A stretch of DNA of 52,156 nucleotides from Crocinitomicaceae bacterium (GTDB lineage Bacteria; Bacteroidota; Bacteroidia; Flavobacteriales_D; Crocinitomicaceae), in the NCBI GenBank assembly GCA_014762645.1, contig JABURP010000074.1:1-52156 (forward strand). The letters run 5' to 3'. The position numbers and the translations under genes were made by a program. The notes under the pieces were generated by a model. It searched no databases. It saw only the letters and a program-made list of their open reading frames with translations, and was not told where the DNA came from. Below, piece after piece: positions 7,209 through 15,648 of this stretch (positions are counted from its first letter, which is position 1; each line of letters starts with the position of its first letter).

Positions 7209-8072
7209 TCACTCACCAAACACTTCAAATTCAATTCTTCTATTCTGCCGTCTTCCTTCTTCCGTGGCATTTGTTGCTACCGGCCGTGATTCACCGTAGC
7301 CGTGAAATTGTAAGCGGGATTCAGATATACCCATCTTGGCCAAATAGTCTTTCACTGTTTTTGCACGGGTGTGTGATAGCGTTAAATTATACTGATCACT
7401 ACCCAGGTTACCTGTATGGCCTAAAATATTTATTTTCAAGTTCGGATACTCGACCAATAATTCTTTTAATTCTCTGAGAACATTTCGTGCTTCCTTCAGC
7501 AACTTGGTATCATAAGGGTCAAATGTCACTTCCGGTAAAATTACCTTGAGATTGAGTACCGACTCTTCATTTCTTAGCCTTTTCTTAAAGTCGGCAAATG
7601 TGATATAATCATGGGTGTGTGCCGTTCTGCTATTGAACTCTTTAGATGATCGGTGTACATATATTTCACCTGAGCCACAATCTTCATGCAAAGATGTCCA
7701 GACACCTCTAAGTGATTCTGTAGAATCTTCCCAGGTGTAAATCAGACTCAACCGCTTTTGGCACCAGTTGATGTAGACTCCTTCATCCATGTGAGAATTT
7801 TCCCAGGATATTTCCCTGATATCAAGGTGATTATTTTTAAATTTCCCTTTAAAGTTTAAGACGGCAAAGTTTTTCGTTGTTCCTAATTCAACCCTGGATT
7901 GCCCGGTTATCGTATCGCCTTCCTGCTCAATTTTAAGGTAGAAGGCATAATTATCCTGAAATCCTGCAGTATCTGCAGGGTGGGACATAATACCCTGCCA
8001 GTTTCCACTTACGTTTTGTCCAAACGTATAACAGCTAATTACCAGGGTAAACAAGAATAGAACTCTTTTCAT
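7209..8072 (-). CDS. Exported OmpA-domain protein
   Basis: This 287-residue protein has a signal peptide (MKRVLFLFTLVISCYTFG, cut near residue 18). A beta-rich N-terminal region of about 150 residues contains VSGNWQG and repeated beta-strand patterns. A C-terminal OmpA-like peptidoglycan-binding domain follows (about 175-287), with ILGHTGNLGSDQYNLTLSHT, RAKTVKDYL, and ENRRIEF-type closing residues (RRQNRRIEFEVFG). It should sit in the periplasm or outer membrane and attach to the cell wall. The N-terminal part resembles lipocalin-like or ligand-binding sheets but is not assigned. A TATTTTTG box lies 14 bp before the start. It is transcribed alone, with the glycosylase gene ending 43 bp upstream. 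Confidence 0.85.
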   Translation of the reverse strand: MKRVLFLFTLVISCYTFGQNVSGNWQGIMSHPADTAGFQDNYAFYLKIEQEGDTITGQSRVELGTTKNFAVLNFKGKFKNNHLDIREISWENSHMDEGVYINWCQKRLSLIYTWEDSTESLRGVWTSLHEDCGSGEIYVHRSSKEFNSRTAHTHDYITFADFKKRLRNEESVLNLKVILPEVTFDPYDTKLLKEARNVLRELKELLVEYPNLKINILGHTGNLGSDQYNLTLSHTRAKTVKDYLAKMGISESRLQFHGYGESRPVATNATEEGRRQNRRIEFEVFGE

Positions 8073-8086
8073 ACCAAAAATTTACT

Positions 8087-8094
8087 CAAAAATA
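8087..8094 (-). promoter_or_regulatory. TAnnTTTG promoter box for the OmpA-domain gene
   Basis: TATTTTTG on the minus strand lies 14 nt before the ATG at 8072. No -33 element at good spacing is seen. Confidence 0.4.
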
Positions 8095-8115
8095 GCATTT
8101 CTGTTATGTTAAACA

Positions 8116-8721
8116 TCATCTGGCACTCCAAAGCAATTTACTTGCCACAGTTTTGTACGGATCCCATCTATCGGATATTTCAACCAACTTTTGTCTAAGT
8201 TCCTTTTTCTCCAGATTAATGTTGTAATACTTTTTCATTTTTGTTTGAATGCCCAGGTCATCTACCGGAAAAACATTTGGACGATCCATGGGGAACATCA
8301 GGATCATTTGTACCGTCCATTTACCCACACCTTTTATCTGGGTCAGGTATTTAATAATTTCATCATCCGTCCATTCGTCAAGCATGTCAAATTCCATTCC
8401 GTATTCCAATGAAAAATCTGCAACGTTGCGCATATATCCCAGCTTTTGAAAAGATAAACCAATACCGCGTAGTTCACCATCTGACTTTTGAAGCACCATT
8501 TCCGGTTCAGGATAACGTTCCGGGAAGAGATCCAAGTAACGCTGCCAAATTATCTCCGCCACTTTTGTTGAAAGTTGTTGCGAAACAATTGAATGCTGCA
8601 AATAAAAGTAAACATCAATACTGGGAGTTGGGTGAAATTCTTCTGCCTGCTCAGCATGAACGTCTTTTAGAACCGGGTCAATCTTTTTTAATTCCTCTAT
8701 TAATTCTGGGTATGGCCTCAT
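8116..8721 (-). CDS. AlkA-like DNA-3-methyladenine glycosylase (HhH-GPD family)
   Basis: This 201-residue base-excision repair protein removes alkylated bases. It carries the helix-hairpin-helix LTQIKGVGKWTVQMILMF (about 126-143), followed by PVDDLGI, where the second Asp is the catalytic residue of the HhH-GPD superfamily. Upstream, the helix with SIVSQQLS is the usual family substrate-pocket helix. The length fits the short AlkA2-type enzymes that lack the N-terminal domain of E. coli AlkA. There is no iron-sulfur Cys cluster, unlike MutY or Nth. It starts 9 bp after the stop of the 876-aa secreted protein gene, so the two are probably co-transcribed without an obvious shared role. Confidence 0.88.
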   Translation of the reverse strand: MRPYPELIEELKKIDPVLKDVHAEQAEEFHPTPSIDVYFYLQHSIVSQQLSTKVAEIIWQRYLDLFPERYPEPEMVLQKSDGELRGIGLSFQKLGYMRNVADFSLEYGMEFDMLDEWTDDEIIKYLTQIKGVGKWTVQMILMFPMDRPNVFPVDDLGIQTKMKKYYNINLEKKELRQKLVEISDRWDPYKTVASKLLWSAR

Positions 8722-8730
8722 GCCACTAAT

Positions 8731-11361
8731 TTACTGCTTTATTACTTTTTGGGAAGCAAATGTTCCATCTGTATGATTGACCTTAACCAGGTAAATTCCT
8801 GCAGCAAAGTCAGCCAAATCAATTTGTATTTTCGGTTGATTAACCGCAGTAACATAGATTAATCTCCCACTGTTATCAAACACCTGAAGCGTTTCTACAT
8901 TTTCAAAGTTGATCAGCTCTATTACTATACTCTGGCTAGTTGGGTTCGGATAAATAGAAAATGAATTATCTGATTCAGGTGTTGTCGCGTGTTCGTTCCA
9001 ATTTATCCAAATAGGATTGGTAAACGAATGAAAATAGTCAAAATCAGTTCTGTAGATTCCTGTCATTGTACTGTAGTCAACAAACGTCTGTAATTCGGCC
9101 CGCACATATAAATATTCTCCGGTAGGTGTACTTCCCAAAACGCTGTCCGTTAGTTGCAATAAGTTGTATGATTGAACATGGTCTCCATTTGTGAAGGATA
9201 GTGGTAGATTTATTTTATACTCGCCAGCGCTGGTCCCAACAATAAAACTAAGCGTTGTAATATCACCAAACTCCGGTGTTGTTGTATAATGGAAGTTGAT
9301 GAATACATCATTTGGATTCGTGTATAATACCTCATCTTGTCCCATGATTAATTCATTGGATAAATTATTACCGTCTGTGCTAATCCCTATTGTCAATATC
9401 GGACCATCTGACAATGTTGTGTTTCCATTGTATAGGGATTTCAATACCTCTTCTCCATTTGACCCCATACCATTGGGACAATAGGTCAATGTATTCAGTT
9501 TACCAACTGCGTTATTGTGTATATCACCTGTTCCGCCAAAATCATCTGTATTGGAAGAGTTAAATGAGCCATGCGCATCCGAACCGGCAGAGTAATATAA
9601 TTTCCAATTAATGATGCCGGGTTGTGTATTCTTAAGTGCCAGGCCTAACTGATTGACATAGTTTACAACTTCCTGTCCCTGTCTGAAACGCTTTAAATGA
9701 AAACCAAAAGATGTAGTATCTATCTGAACCATTGAAGATGCCGTATTGGTTACGTCAAAGGGATCCAATTGATTTCCGGATAAACCACTCACAGCAAGTG
9801 TTGCTCTCAAATTCCAGATTTGGCTACCCTTTATTCCTTCTTTGACTAATTCGTTTGGTGACGCACTTAAAATATCTGAATCAGCTGAAAGGTCATTACA
9901 GATAATAGACCCTCCTGTGAATGGATAGGTGTTTCCATTTGGCTCAAACCCACTGTGACCTAGATTCCATACACCACCGTTAACTGGTATATTAGGTAAC
10001 TTATCTTCTGTGGCAAAAGGATGCGCACAATAGGAGAATCCATCCACCAATGCCATTTCATTTACCACGTCATCAATATCCACGGTTGTTGCGGATAAAT
10101 CTCCGTTACCGTCACCCATGAAAGGCAGACTATACGGATCCATGTAACTTGGGTAAACCAACATGTGAACTAACTCTGCCTTACTATTATTCACCGCGAC
10201 TTCCTGACCGGCGATATAAATCAGAGAAGAGTCCTGCCCATTTAAAAAATTAGCCTGATCCCGTATGATATCCCAGTTATCGGTAATAATTCCTGTACCG
10301 TAATTATCGAAATCAGAAGTGTGATCCGTCGTGGTAATCCAATCCAACCCAATGAGTTTTGAGGCTTCTTTTGTAGAAGATAACGGCAAGCCAATTTCAG
10401 CATCATTTTGTGTGAACATGGAATGAAGATGCGTATCACCCCTATAATAGTCTGGCTGTGTAGGGATATCTTCATCCGACCTGTACACCCGCATGCGAAT
10501 AACATCATCATCCGGAATCAGTGTATTGGCATAACTAATGGTCGCCTCAATGTCGATTACATTTTCAAAGGTGGTGAGTATTGAACCCGGTATATTGAAA
10601 GTAAAATACCAGTAGGTGGCATCTACCGATACAAAATCATCTAACCAATCTGTTTCCGCATCAAAATCCATAGTGTGCACAGCTGTTGCCGTCAACGCTG
10701 CCGGGTCAAATTGCTTCATATTTAAAACACTATCCGCTGGCGACACTGATGAAAACATCCCTTGAAATACTGTAGATGGAATAGTATCAAAAAGCAAAGG
10801 TGCACCAAAACTACTTGAACTGGCATTCTTGATCTTGATATCGATATAATCAATTTTCATGGTGAATCCTGTCACCAAATCCGCATCATGCAGAAAGAAG
10901 TGAATTGGCAGATCATTCTCCGCACCCTGATCATCTGTTCGTTTCATTCGCCAGGGAGCATCTGCATAAAATTCGGAATACAAGGTGTTGGTTTGTCTGT
11001 CCATTCTATTCGAATCCCATCCTCCCCAATCATGTTTTTTACCAAAAATTTGTGTGATTTCAATTTGAATCAAATCTTTTGACGGATTGAACAAGCCGCG
11101 TTCAAAACTGAATTCATAGTCTAACCATTTTTGATTAGAACCAACAAACGGAATTTGGATACTATCAATGGACTGTCCATTTAACCAGAATTCAATCTGA
11201 ACTCCTGATAGATTTGTGCTATTAATGTTTTCTACCCTAAATTGGTAAATCACTTCATCTGCAGATTCAACAATTACCGGTTTTTCTATCGCCAAAATCT
11301 CACCCCGGTGTCCATAGGACATAAATGCAAATAAGGCCAATACTAGCGCACAAATCTTCAT
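8731..11361 (-). CDS. Secreted PHP-domain protein with T9SS sorting signal
   Basis: This 876-residue secreted protein has a signal peptide (MKICALVLALFAFMSYG), a beta-rich region of about 290 residues and then a PHP-type metal-dependent phosphoesterase domain. That domain contains YRGDTHLHSMFTQND near residue 310, TTTDHTSDFDNYG, and a later FSYCAHPF. These are the Asp-x-His-x-His, Asp-His and His ligands of the PHP fold. The C-terminus (about 800-876) is a T9SS type A sorting module: SIYPNPTSQSIVIEL, VFDNSGRLIY, GIYLVKV and a final KVIKQ. PHP proteins are usually cytoplasmic phosphatases or nucleases, so an exported one may hydrolyse phosphate esters or nucleotides outside the cell. The promoter box TAGCTTTG lies 22 bp upstream of the start. 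Confidence 0.83.
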   Translation of the reverse strand: MKICALVLALFAFMSYGHRGEILAIEKPVIVESADEVIYQFRVENINSTNLSGVQIEFWLNGQSIDSIQIPFVGSNQKWLDYEFSFERGLFNPSKDLIQIEITQIFGKKHDWGGWDSNRMDRQTNTLYSEFYADAPWRMKRTDDQGAENDLPIHFFLHDADLVTGFTMKIDYIDIKIKNASSSSFGAPLLFDTIPSTVFQGMFSSVSPADSVLNMKQFDPAALTATAVHTMDFDAETDWLDDFVSVDATYWYFTFNIPGSILTTFENVIDIEATISYANTLIPDDDVIRMRVYRSDEDIPTQPDYYRGDTHLHSMFTQNDAEIGLPLSSTKEASKLIGLDWITTTDHTSDFDNYGTGIITDNWDIIRDQANFLNGQDSSLIYIAGQEVAVNNSKAELVHMLVYPSYMDPYSLPFMGDGNGDLSATTVDIDDVVNEMALVDGFSYCAHPFATEDKLPNIPVNGGVWNLGHSGFEPNGNTYPFTGGSIICNDLSADSDILSASPNELVKEGIKGSQIWNLRATLAVSGLSGNQLDPFDVTNTASSMVQIDTTSFGFHLKRFRQGQEVVNYVNQLGLALKNTQPGIINWKLYYSAGSDAHGSFNSSNTDDFGGTGDIHNNAVGKLNTLTYCPNGMGSNGEEVLKSLYNGNTTLSDGPILTIGISTDGNNLSNELIMGQDEVLYTNPNDVFINFHYTTTPEFGDITTLSFIVGTSAGEYKINLPLSFTNGDHVQSYNLLQLTDSVLGSTPTGEYLYVRAELQTFVDYSTMTGIYRTDFDYFHSFTNPIWINWNEHATTPESDNSFSIYPNPTSQSIVIELINFENVETLQVFDNSGRLIYVTAVNQPKIQIDLADFAAGIYLVKVNHTDGTFASQKVIKQ

Positions 11362-11383
11362 AATACAGGTTCAAAATTCGGCG

Positions 11384-11391
11384 CAAAGCTA
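11384..11391 (-). promoter_or_regulatory. TAnnTTTG promoter box for the secreted PHP gene
   Basis: TAGCTTTG on the minus strand lies 22 nt before the ATG at 11361. The position relative to the start is typical. Confidence 0.5.
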
Positions 11392-11500
11392 TGGATTTCA
11401 TTTTGTAATGAGATGAATTCGAACCGCATAAATTACATTAATCGATTTAACCTTAACCCAAGACACCTAATCCATTTAGAATTCAATACTTTTACTTTCT

Positions 11501-13330
11501 GTGGATATTAAACAACACTTTCAACAACTACTAACGGCTCTTCAAATAGAGCGAAAAGAAGAACAGGAGCAATATCGCCTGTTGACTGAAAATGCTGCCA
11601 TCAAAGAGAGAGTTGAAGCCGGCATTACCTTGTATCCCTTAGAATTTCTATCCCTTAATTTCAACGATTCCGGAGATTTATTAATAGACCTTAAAGTAAA
11701 TCCTTCACAAGAAGCTACAGCCTTTGGTACAGGAAAAACCATATCTCTGTTTAATGCAGAGGGCGAACAAGCCGAAGGTCAGATGTTATCCTTAAAGAAT
11801 CAAATAGCAACTATCCGGATTAATGATGAAGGAGTACAGGATTGGATTAAAAAGGGGAAGATTGGATTGAATGCTCTGGTAGATACTAAAACCTATGAGC
11901 TGTACGAGAAAACTATAAAGCGTATCCTCAATGAAGATAAATATCCATTATTACAGGATTTTTATCAGGTAAAACACGCGCATTCTCCTGAGAATTACAC
12001 GAACAATACACTCAACAGTTCTCAGGAAAAAGCAATTGGTGAAATTTTATCAGAGAACACAATTACACTTGTTCATGGTCCGCCGGGTACTGGAAAAACA
12101 ACTACACTGGTTGCCGCTATTAAGGCTTTATCAGAGCAAAAAAAGCGGATTCTATTATGTGCGCCGTCTAATACTGCTGTTGATAATGTTTGTACCAAAC
12201 TGTTGAAAGAAAAAATCAATGTGGTGCGAATTGGAAATGAAGCAAAAATTGATGATTCAGTAGCGCCAGCCTATTTGGAAAACCGTATAAAGACAGATCG
12301 ATCATACAAAACACTTATTCAGTTAAAAACAGACGCAGAAAAAATCAGGGAGCAAGCCTTTAAATTCCGTCGGAATTTTGGCAAAGAAGAGTATCAGGAG
12401 CGCAAAAGGCTCAAGGTCGAACTAAAATCCCTTAAAGCTGATATCCGAAAGATTCAAAATGACATTGCCCGAAGTATAATAAATGATGCACAGGTTATTG
12501 CAGGCACTTTTTATGGTGTTCAGGGCATAGCGGAGATGCTCAACAACTTTGATTATGTTTTTATTGATGAGGCGGGACAGGCTATTGAACCAGGTATTTG
12601 GAGCGTTGCACATTTCGGTAACAAACTTGTGCTGGCGGGAGATGATCTTCAGCTACCCCCTACGGTGAAATCGTTTGAAGCAGAGCGATTAGGATTGGGG
12701 AATTCACTTCTACAAAGGGCTTCCGAAATAGATTTTCCAAAATATTTATTGAATGTTCAGTACCGAATGCACCAAAAAATCATGGAGTTTTCTAATCAGC
12801 AGTTTTACGAAGGTAAACTCGTAGCGCATGAGTCTGTTGCTACAGCTGCACTACCAGGAAATGAACACGAACCTGTGGAATTTATTGATACAGCTGGGTG
12901 TGGTTTTGAGGAGAAAAAGGATTTGGAAAGTGGAGGTATTACAAATGAAGGAGAGATAAAGGTATTACTGGCTATTCTTAAAGAATACAACCCGGACAAA
13001 CATGATATTGGTGTTATTACTCCATATCGTGCACAACTTATTGCCATTGAAGATGCATTACACACTTTCAATGGATATGCAAATACCGTTGATAGTTTTC
13101 AGGGGCAGGAAAGAGAAGTGATCCTTATTTCACTAGTACGAAGCAATGAAAGTGGAGAAATCGGTTTTTTGAAAGATTATCGACGTATGAATGTTGCCAT
13201 GACAAGAGCCCAAAAGAAATTGGTTATCATTGGTGATTCCGCTACCATTGGACAGGATAGTTTCTACAATGCTTTTTTAGAATACGTTGAAAAAAACGGT
13301 AGCTACCGAACAGCCTGGGAATTCTCTTAG
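11501..13330 (+). CDS. IGHMBP2/SMUBP2-like superfamily 1 helicase
   Basis: This 609-residue protein is a Upf1-like SF1B DNA/RNA helicase. It has an N-terminal beta-barrel region (about 1-165), a Walker A HGPPGTGKTTTLVAAI (about 190-205), the SNTAVDN motif Ia, a Walker B box DYVFIDEAGQ (about 350), GDDLQLPPTV (motif III), QYRMH (motif IV), the motif V/VI segment TVDSFQGQEREVILISLVRS and NVAMTRAQKKL. A GTG start at 11501 is used because a TAG closes the frame at 11477 and no ATG is available. The N-terminal sequence MDIKQHFQQLLTAL fits family members. The function in Bacteroidota is untested and may be RNA or DNA unwinding in repair. The 3' end overlaps the convergent lipoprotein gene by 4 bp. 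Confidence 0.9.
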   Translation: MDIKQHFQQLLTALQIERKEEQEQYRLLTENAAIKERVEAGITLYPLEFLSLNFNDSGDLLIDLKVNPSQEATAFGTGKTISLFNAEGEQAEGQMLSLKNQIATIRINDEGVQDWIKKGKIGLNALVDTKTYELYEKTIKRILNEDKYPLLQDFYQVKHAHSPENYTNNTLNSSQEKAIGEILSENTITLVHGPPGTGKTTTLVAAIKALSEQKKRILLCAPSNTAVDNVCTKLLKEKINVVRIGNEAKIDDSVAPAYLENRIKTDRSYKTLIQLKTDAEKIREQAFKFRRNFGKEEYQERKRLKVELKSLKADIRKIQNDIARSIINDAQVIAGTFYGVQGIAEMLNNFDYVFIDEAGQAIEPGIWSVAHFGNKLVLAGDDLQLPPTVKSFEAERLGLGNSLLQRASEIDFPKYLLNVQYRMHQKIMEFSNQQFYEGKLVAHESVATAALPGNEHEPVEFIDTAGCGFEEKKDLESGGITNEGEIKVLLAILKEYNPDKHDIGVITPYRAQLIAIEDALHTFNGYANTVDSFQGQEREVILISLVRSNESGEIGFLKDYRRMNVAMTRAQKKLVIIGDSATIGQDSFYNAFLEYVEKNGSYRTAWEFS

Positions 13331-14448
13331 GGTATCAAAAAATCTATGATCACTGTTGTGGCTGCAGTCCCCTCATTTGCCAGTGAGATTGGCATATCAA
13401 AATTGCTATTCATATAATCACCAGAGCTGAAATTATAATCACCGTTTTGATCGTAAATCACATTGACGTAATAACTACCCGGGTGCATATAATTAAAATC
13501 ATAGCTGGTACTTTGCGCAGCACTTACAAAAACATATCGAGATCTAAAATCCAGGTTTTGGGGTTGAAAAGTCAATCCGTTGAATAATGGTTGTGTGGTA
13601 ATAATTATCAGCATCTTTTTTCCTGGATCAACGATTGGAGGGTTTACAACATTGATATTTACTGTGGAAACACCCAGGTAAGGTTGTTCGCTCTCCGGGT
13701 AAGGATCACCGACATTTCCATAATAAACGGCCTCCGCTACGCCATCAAATACCGTCGCAAAATCTTTAACTTCCTGCTTCTGTGGGTATGTGAAATTAGC
13801 TATGGCATCCTGCGCCGAGGTAGAATCCCTGAGGTTCGCTGCCCAATGCATGTGCAGAACAGGGTCCTGGAGGGTATTGAACTGATTGGTATAGGTAGTC
13901 ATGATCAGACTATCCTGCTTAAAAACCACTTCTGTGTACACGCGTTTCCCTCCTGACACCGGATCTGCAAACCGATAATAACTTTCTACTCCTGAATCAT
14001 CCATACTATCTACCAACATATAGGAGGTACGCACATCTCCTGCAAATCCACCACCGTTCCTAAAGGCAACCTTGTAACCTCCGTCATGCTCCACAATGAA
14101 AAAGCTCATAAAAATATCATTGACGGAATCCAGTTCATTTTTTGCGGAAATCTGAGCAGGTGAGATCGGTCTGAAATCAACTATCCACTCCGGATAACTG
14201 CCTAAAGGTGTTGAACTCGTAACCGGTCCGTTCCAAATTCCGGGAAGTTTGTTTAGTATAGAGTATCCCAACACATTTGTATTATTATCAATAGGTGGAG
14301 CCACAACGCTTGAGTCAAATTCACAACTACCGTCATCTTTTTCTGCTTCCGGGTTATAATTGATGGCTGTTTCGTCTGTACAGCCTTTGTTTTTACACGA
14401 AACCACAAGTATCGATAGTACGGTGAGTAATAGCAGTGTTCTTTTCAT
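13327..14448 (-). CDS. Large lipoprotein of unknown function
   Basis: This 373-residue protein has a signal peptide and lipobox (MKRTLLLLTVLSILVVSC, Cys18). After the anchor comes the short Cys-containing motif GCTDETAINYNPEAEKDDGS, closing with C. This resembles the calcium-binding-like repeat GCTDPTAxNYNPxAxxDDGSC common in Bacteroidota surface proteins. The rest is beta-rich: NKLPGIWNGPVTSST suggests a lipocalin or THAP4-like heme/fatty-acid barrel, but this is weak. The tail (YYVNVIYDQNGDYNFSSGDYM) contains a DxNxDxxxxxGD calcium-type loop. No T9SS tail is present. The TACCTTTG box upstream suggests its own promoter. Lipid anchoring is well supported; ligand and role are unknown. Confidence 0.7.
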   Translation of the reverse strand: MKRTLLLLTVLSILVVSCKNKGCTDETAINYNPEAEKDDGSCEFDSSVVAPPIDNNTNVLGYSILNKLPGIWNGPVTSSTPLGSYPEWIVDFRPISPAQISAKNELDSVNDIFMSFFIVEHDGGYKVAFRNGGGFAGDVRTSYMLVDSMDDSGVESYYRFADPVSGGKRVYTEVVFKQDSLIMTTYTNQFNTLQDPVLHMHWAANLRDSTSAQDAIANFTYPQKQEVKDFATVFDGVAEAVYYGNVGDPYPESEQPYLGVSTVNINVVNPPIVDPGKKMLIIITTQPLFNGLTFQPQNLDFRSRYVFVSAAQSTSYDFNYMHPGSYYVNVIYDQNGDYNFSSGDYMNSNFDMPISLANEGTAATTVIIDFLIP

Positions 14449-14464
14449 AGCCTGGAAATTAATT

Positions 14465-14472
14465 CAAAGGTA
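14465..14472 (-). promoter_or_regulatory. TAnnTTTG promoter box for the large lipoprotein gene
   Basis: TACCTTTG on the minus strand lies 16 nt before the ATG at 14448. Confidence 0.5.
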
Positions 14473-14520
14473 TAAACTATACGATTTAGGTGTACATTTA
14501 TTTTAATAACCAACTGATTC

Positions 14521-15606
14521 TTAACCTACCGCTTCAGCCAGCATGCGTTGAAAATGATGCACCCCTTTTTCTCTTTCTGGTGAAAATCTTCCACTTTTAT
14601 AAAACCTGGATGAGATACCTTTCTGTACACCTTCTACTACAAACTCATCTTCCCGTTCTACTTTATCCAATAAAGCACCGGCACCCACATGAAGCTTTTC
14701 ATGGTTGTGGACATACGATATAAAACTCACCTTAGTTCTATTTACCGAGAGTGGTTTCACAATGTTAATGGATAATCCCCATGGATAGAAATTGAACATC
14801 AGGTTCGGGAAAATCCAGTAATAATAAGCCGCCACATCTTTCCCATAATCGGGATGAGAAGCGGGAAAATCAAAGCACTCTACCCCACTATCAGCATAAC
14901 CAATTTGTAACGACATGTGATCGTATACCTCTGTTTTATACTCACCATAATCCAAAGATTCATTAAGATCAGGATGCACAAAAGGAATGTGAAATCCTTC
15001 TAAATAATTATCACAATACAAGGCCCAGTTGGCATTTACCAGATAATCTCTTGAAAGGGATCGTTCCAGTTTAAAATCATTCAGGGGTAAAAACCCCACC
15101 CGTTCGTTCATTTTATCCAACACTTTTTTGAAATCAAACGCGGGATCTAGTGCTGTAAAAAGAAATTGTCCCCACTGCTCTAAGGGGAAATTGTGCAGCC
15201 CCTCGCACGTCCGTGGAAAATTTTGTGCCTCTCCGAATTCGGGCATGTGTTCAAATGATCCGTCGAGGTCAAACCTTCTGCCGTGATACATACAACTTAA
15301 CTTCCGTTGCTTACCCGCTTGCTGTACAACGAGGTTGCCTCTATGGGTGCATACATTAGACAGGCATCTGACAGATTGATCTACCTGTTTAACCAGCACG
15401 CAAGGTTCGTCAATAAAATGTTCCATGAACCAAAACGGGTATGCGTATTTTTCAAAAGGAAGCAAGGTGTTATCACCAACAAACTGCCAGGATCTTGCAA
15501 AAACATTCTCCTTTACTTTTTCAAAAACCTCTTGCGAACGATAAAAATCAGCTGGCAAGGTCTCTGCTTTTTTAATATCGGGATCAATAATGAATTGTGT
15601 TGCCAT
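14521..15606 (-). CDS. Rieske [2Fe-2S] non-haem iron oxygenase, large subunit
   Basis: This 361-residue protein is the alpha subunit of an aromatic-ring-hydroxylating or trimethylammonium-type monooxygenase. The Rieske domain (about 40-140) has Cys86-x-His88 (NVCTHRGN) and Cys105-x2-His108 (CMYHGR). The catalytic domain carries the mononuclear iron motif DNYLEGFHIPFVHPDL, with two His of the 2-His-1-carboxylate site. It needs a reductase partner, and none is adjacent. The substrate cannot be read; choline, carnitine or betaine monooxygenases and ring dioxygenases share this layout. It is transcribed divergently from moeA, and the two share a perfect palindrome at 15623-15641 that carries a promoter box for each direction. 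Confidence 0.87.
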   Translation of the reverse strand: MATQFIIDPDIKKAETLPADFYRSQEVFEKVKENVFARSWQFVGDNTLLPFEKYAYPFWFMEHFIDEPCVLVKQVDQSVRCLSNVCTHRGNLVVQQAGKQRKLSCMYHGRRFDLDGSFEHMPEFGEAQNFPRTCEGLHNFPLEQWGQFLFTALDPAFDFKKVLDKMNERVGFLPLNDFKLERSLSRDYLVNANWALYCDNYLEGFHIPFVHPDLNESLDYGEYKTEVYDHMSLQIGYADSGVECFDFPASHPDYGKDVAAYYYWIFPNLMFNFYPWGLSINIVKPLSVNRTKVSFISYVHNHEKLHVGAGALLDKVEREDEFVVEGVQKGISSRFYKSGRFSPEREKGVHHFQRMLAEAVG

Positions 15607-15622
15607 TCGTGAAGCCTTTTAT

Positions 15623-15641
15623 CAAAGATAGTCTATCTTTG
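15623..15641. promoter_or_regulatory. 19-bp perfect palindrome with two divergent TAnnTTTG boxes
   Basis: CAAAGATA, GTC, TATCTTTG form a perfect inverted repeat around a 3-bp centre. The right arm is a TAnnTTTG box for moeA, ending 7 nt before its ATG at 15649. The left arm is the same box on the minus strand for the Rieske gene, with 16 nt to its ATG at 15606. Polymerase could not occupy both, and a dimeric regulator could bind the palindrome. Confidence 0.65.
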
Positions 15642-15648
15642 GAATGTT

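Noticed and set aside
7103-7477. Plus-strand open frame starting with a plausible-looking N-terminus
   Set aside because: It starts at TTG with a stop just upstream, and two thirds of it lie antisense to the OmpA-domain gene. It has no signal or family motif.
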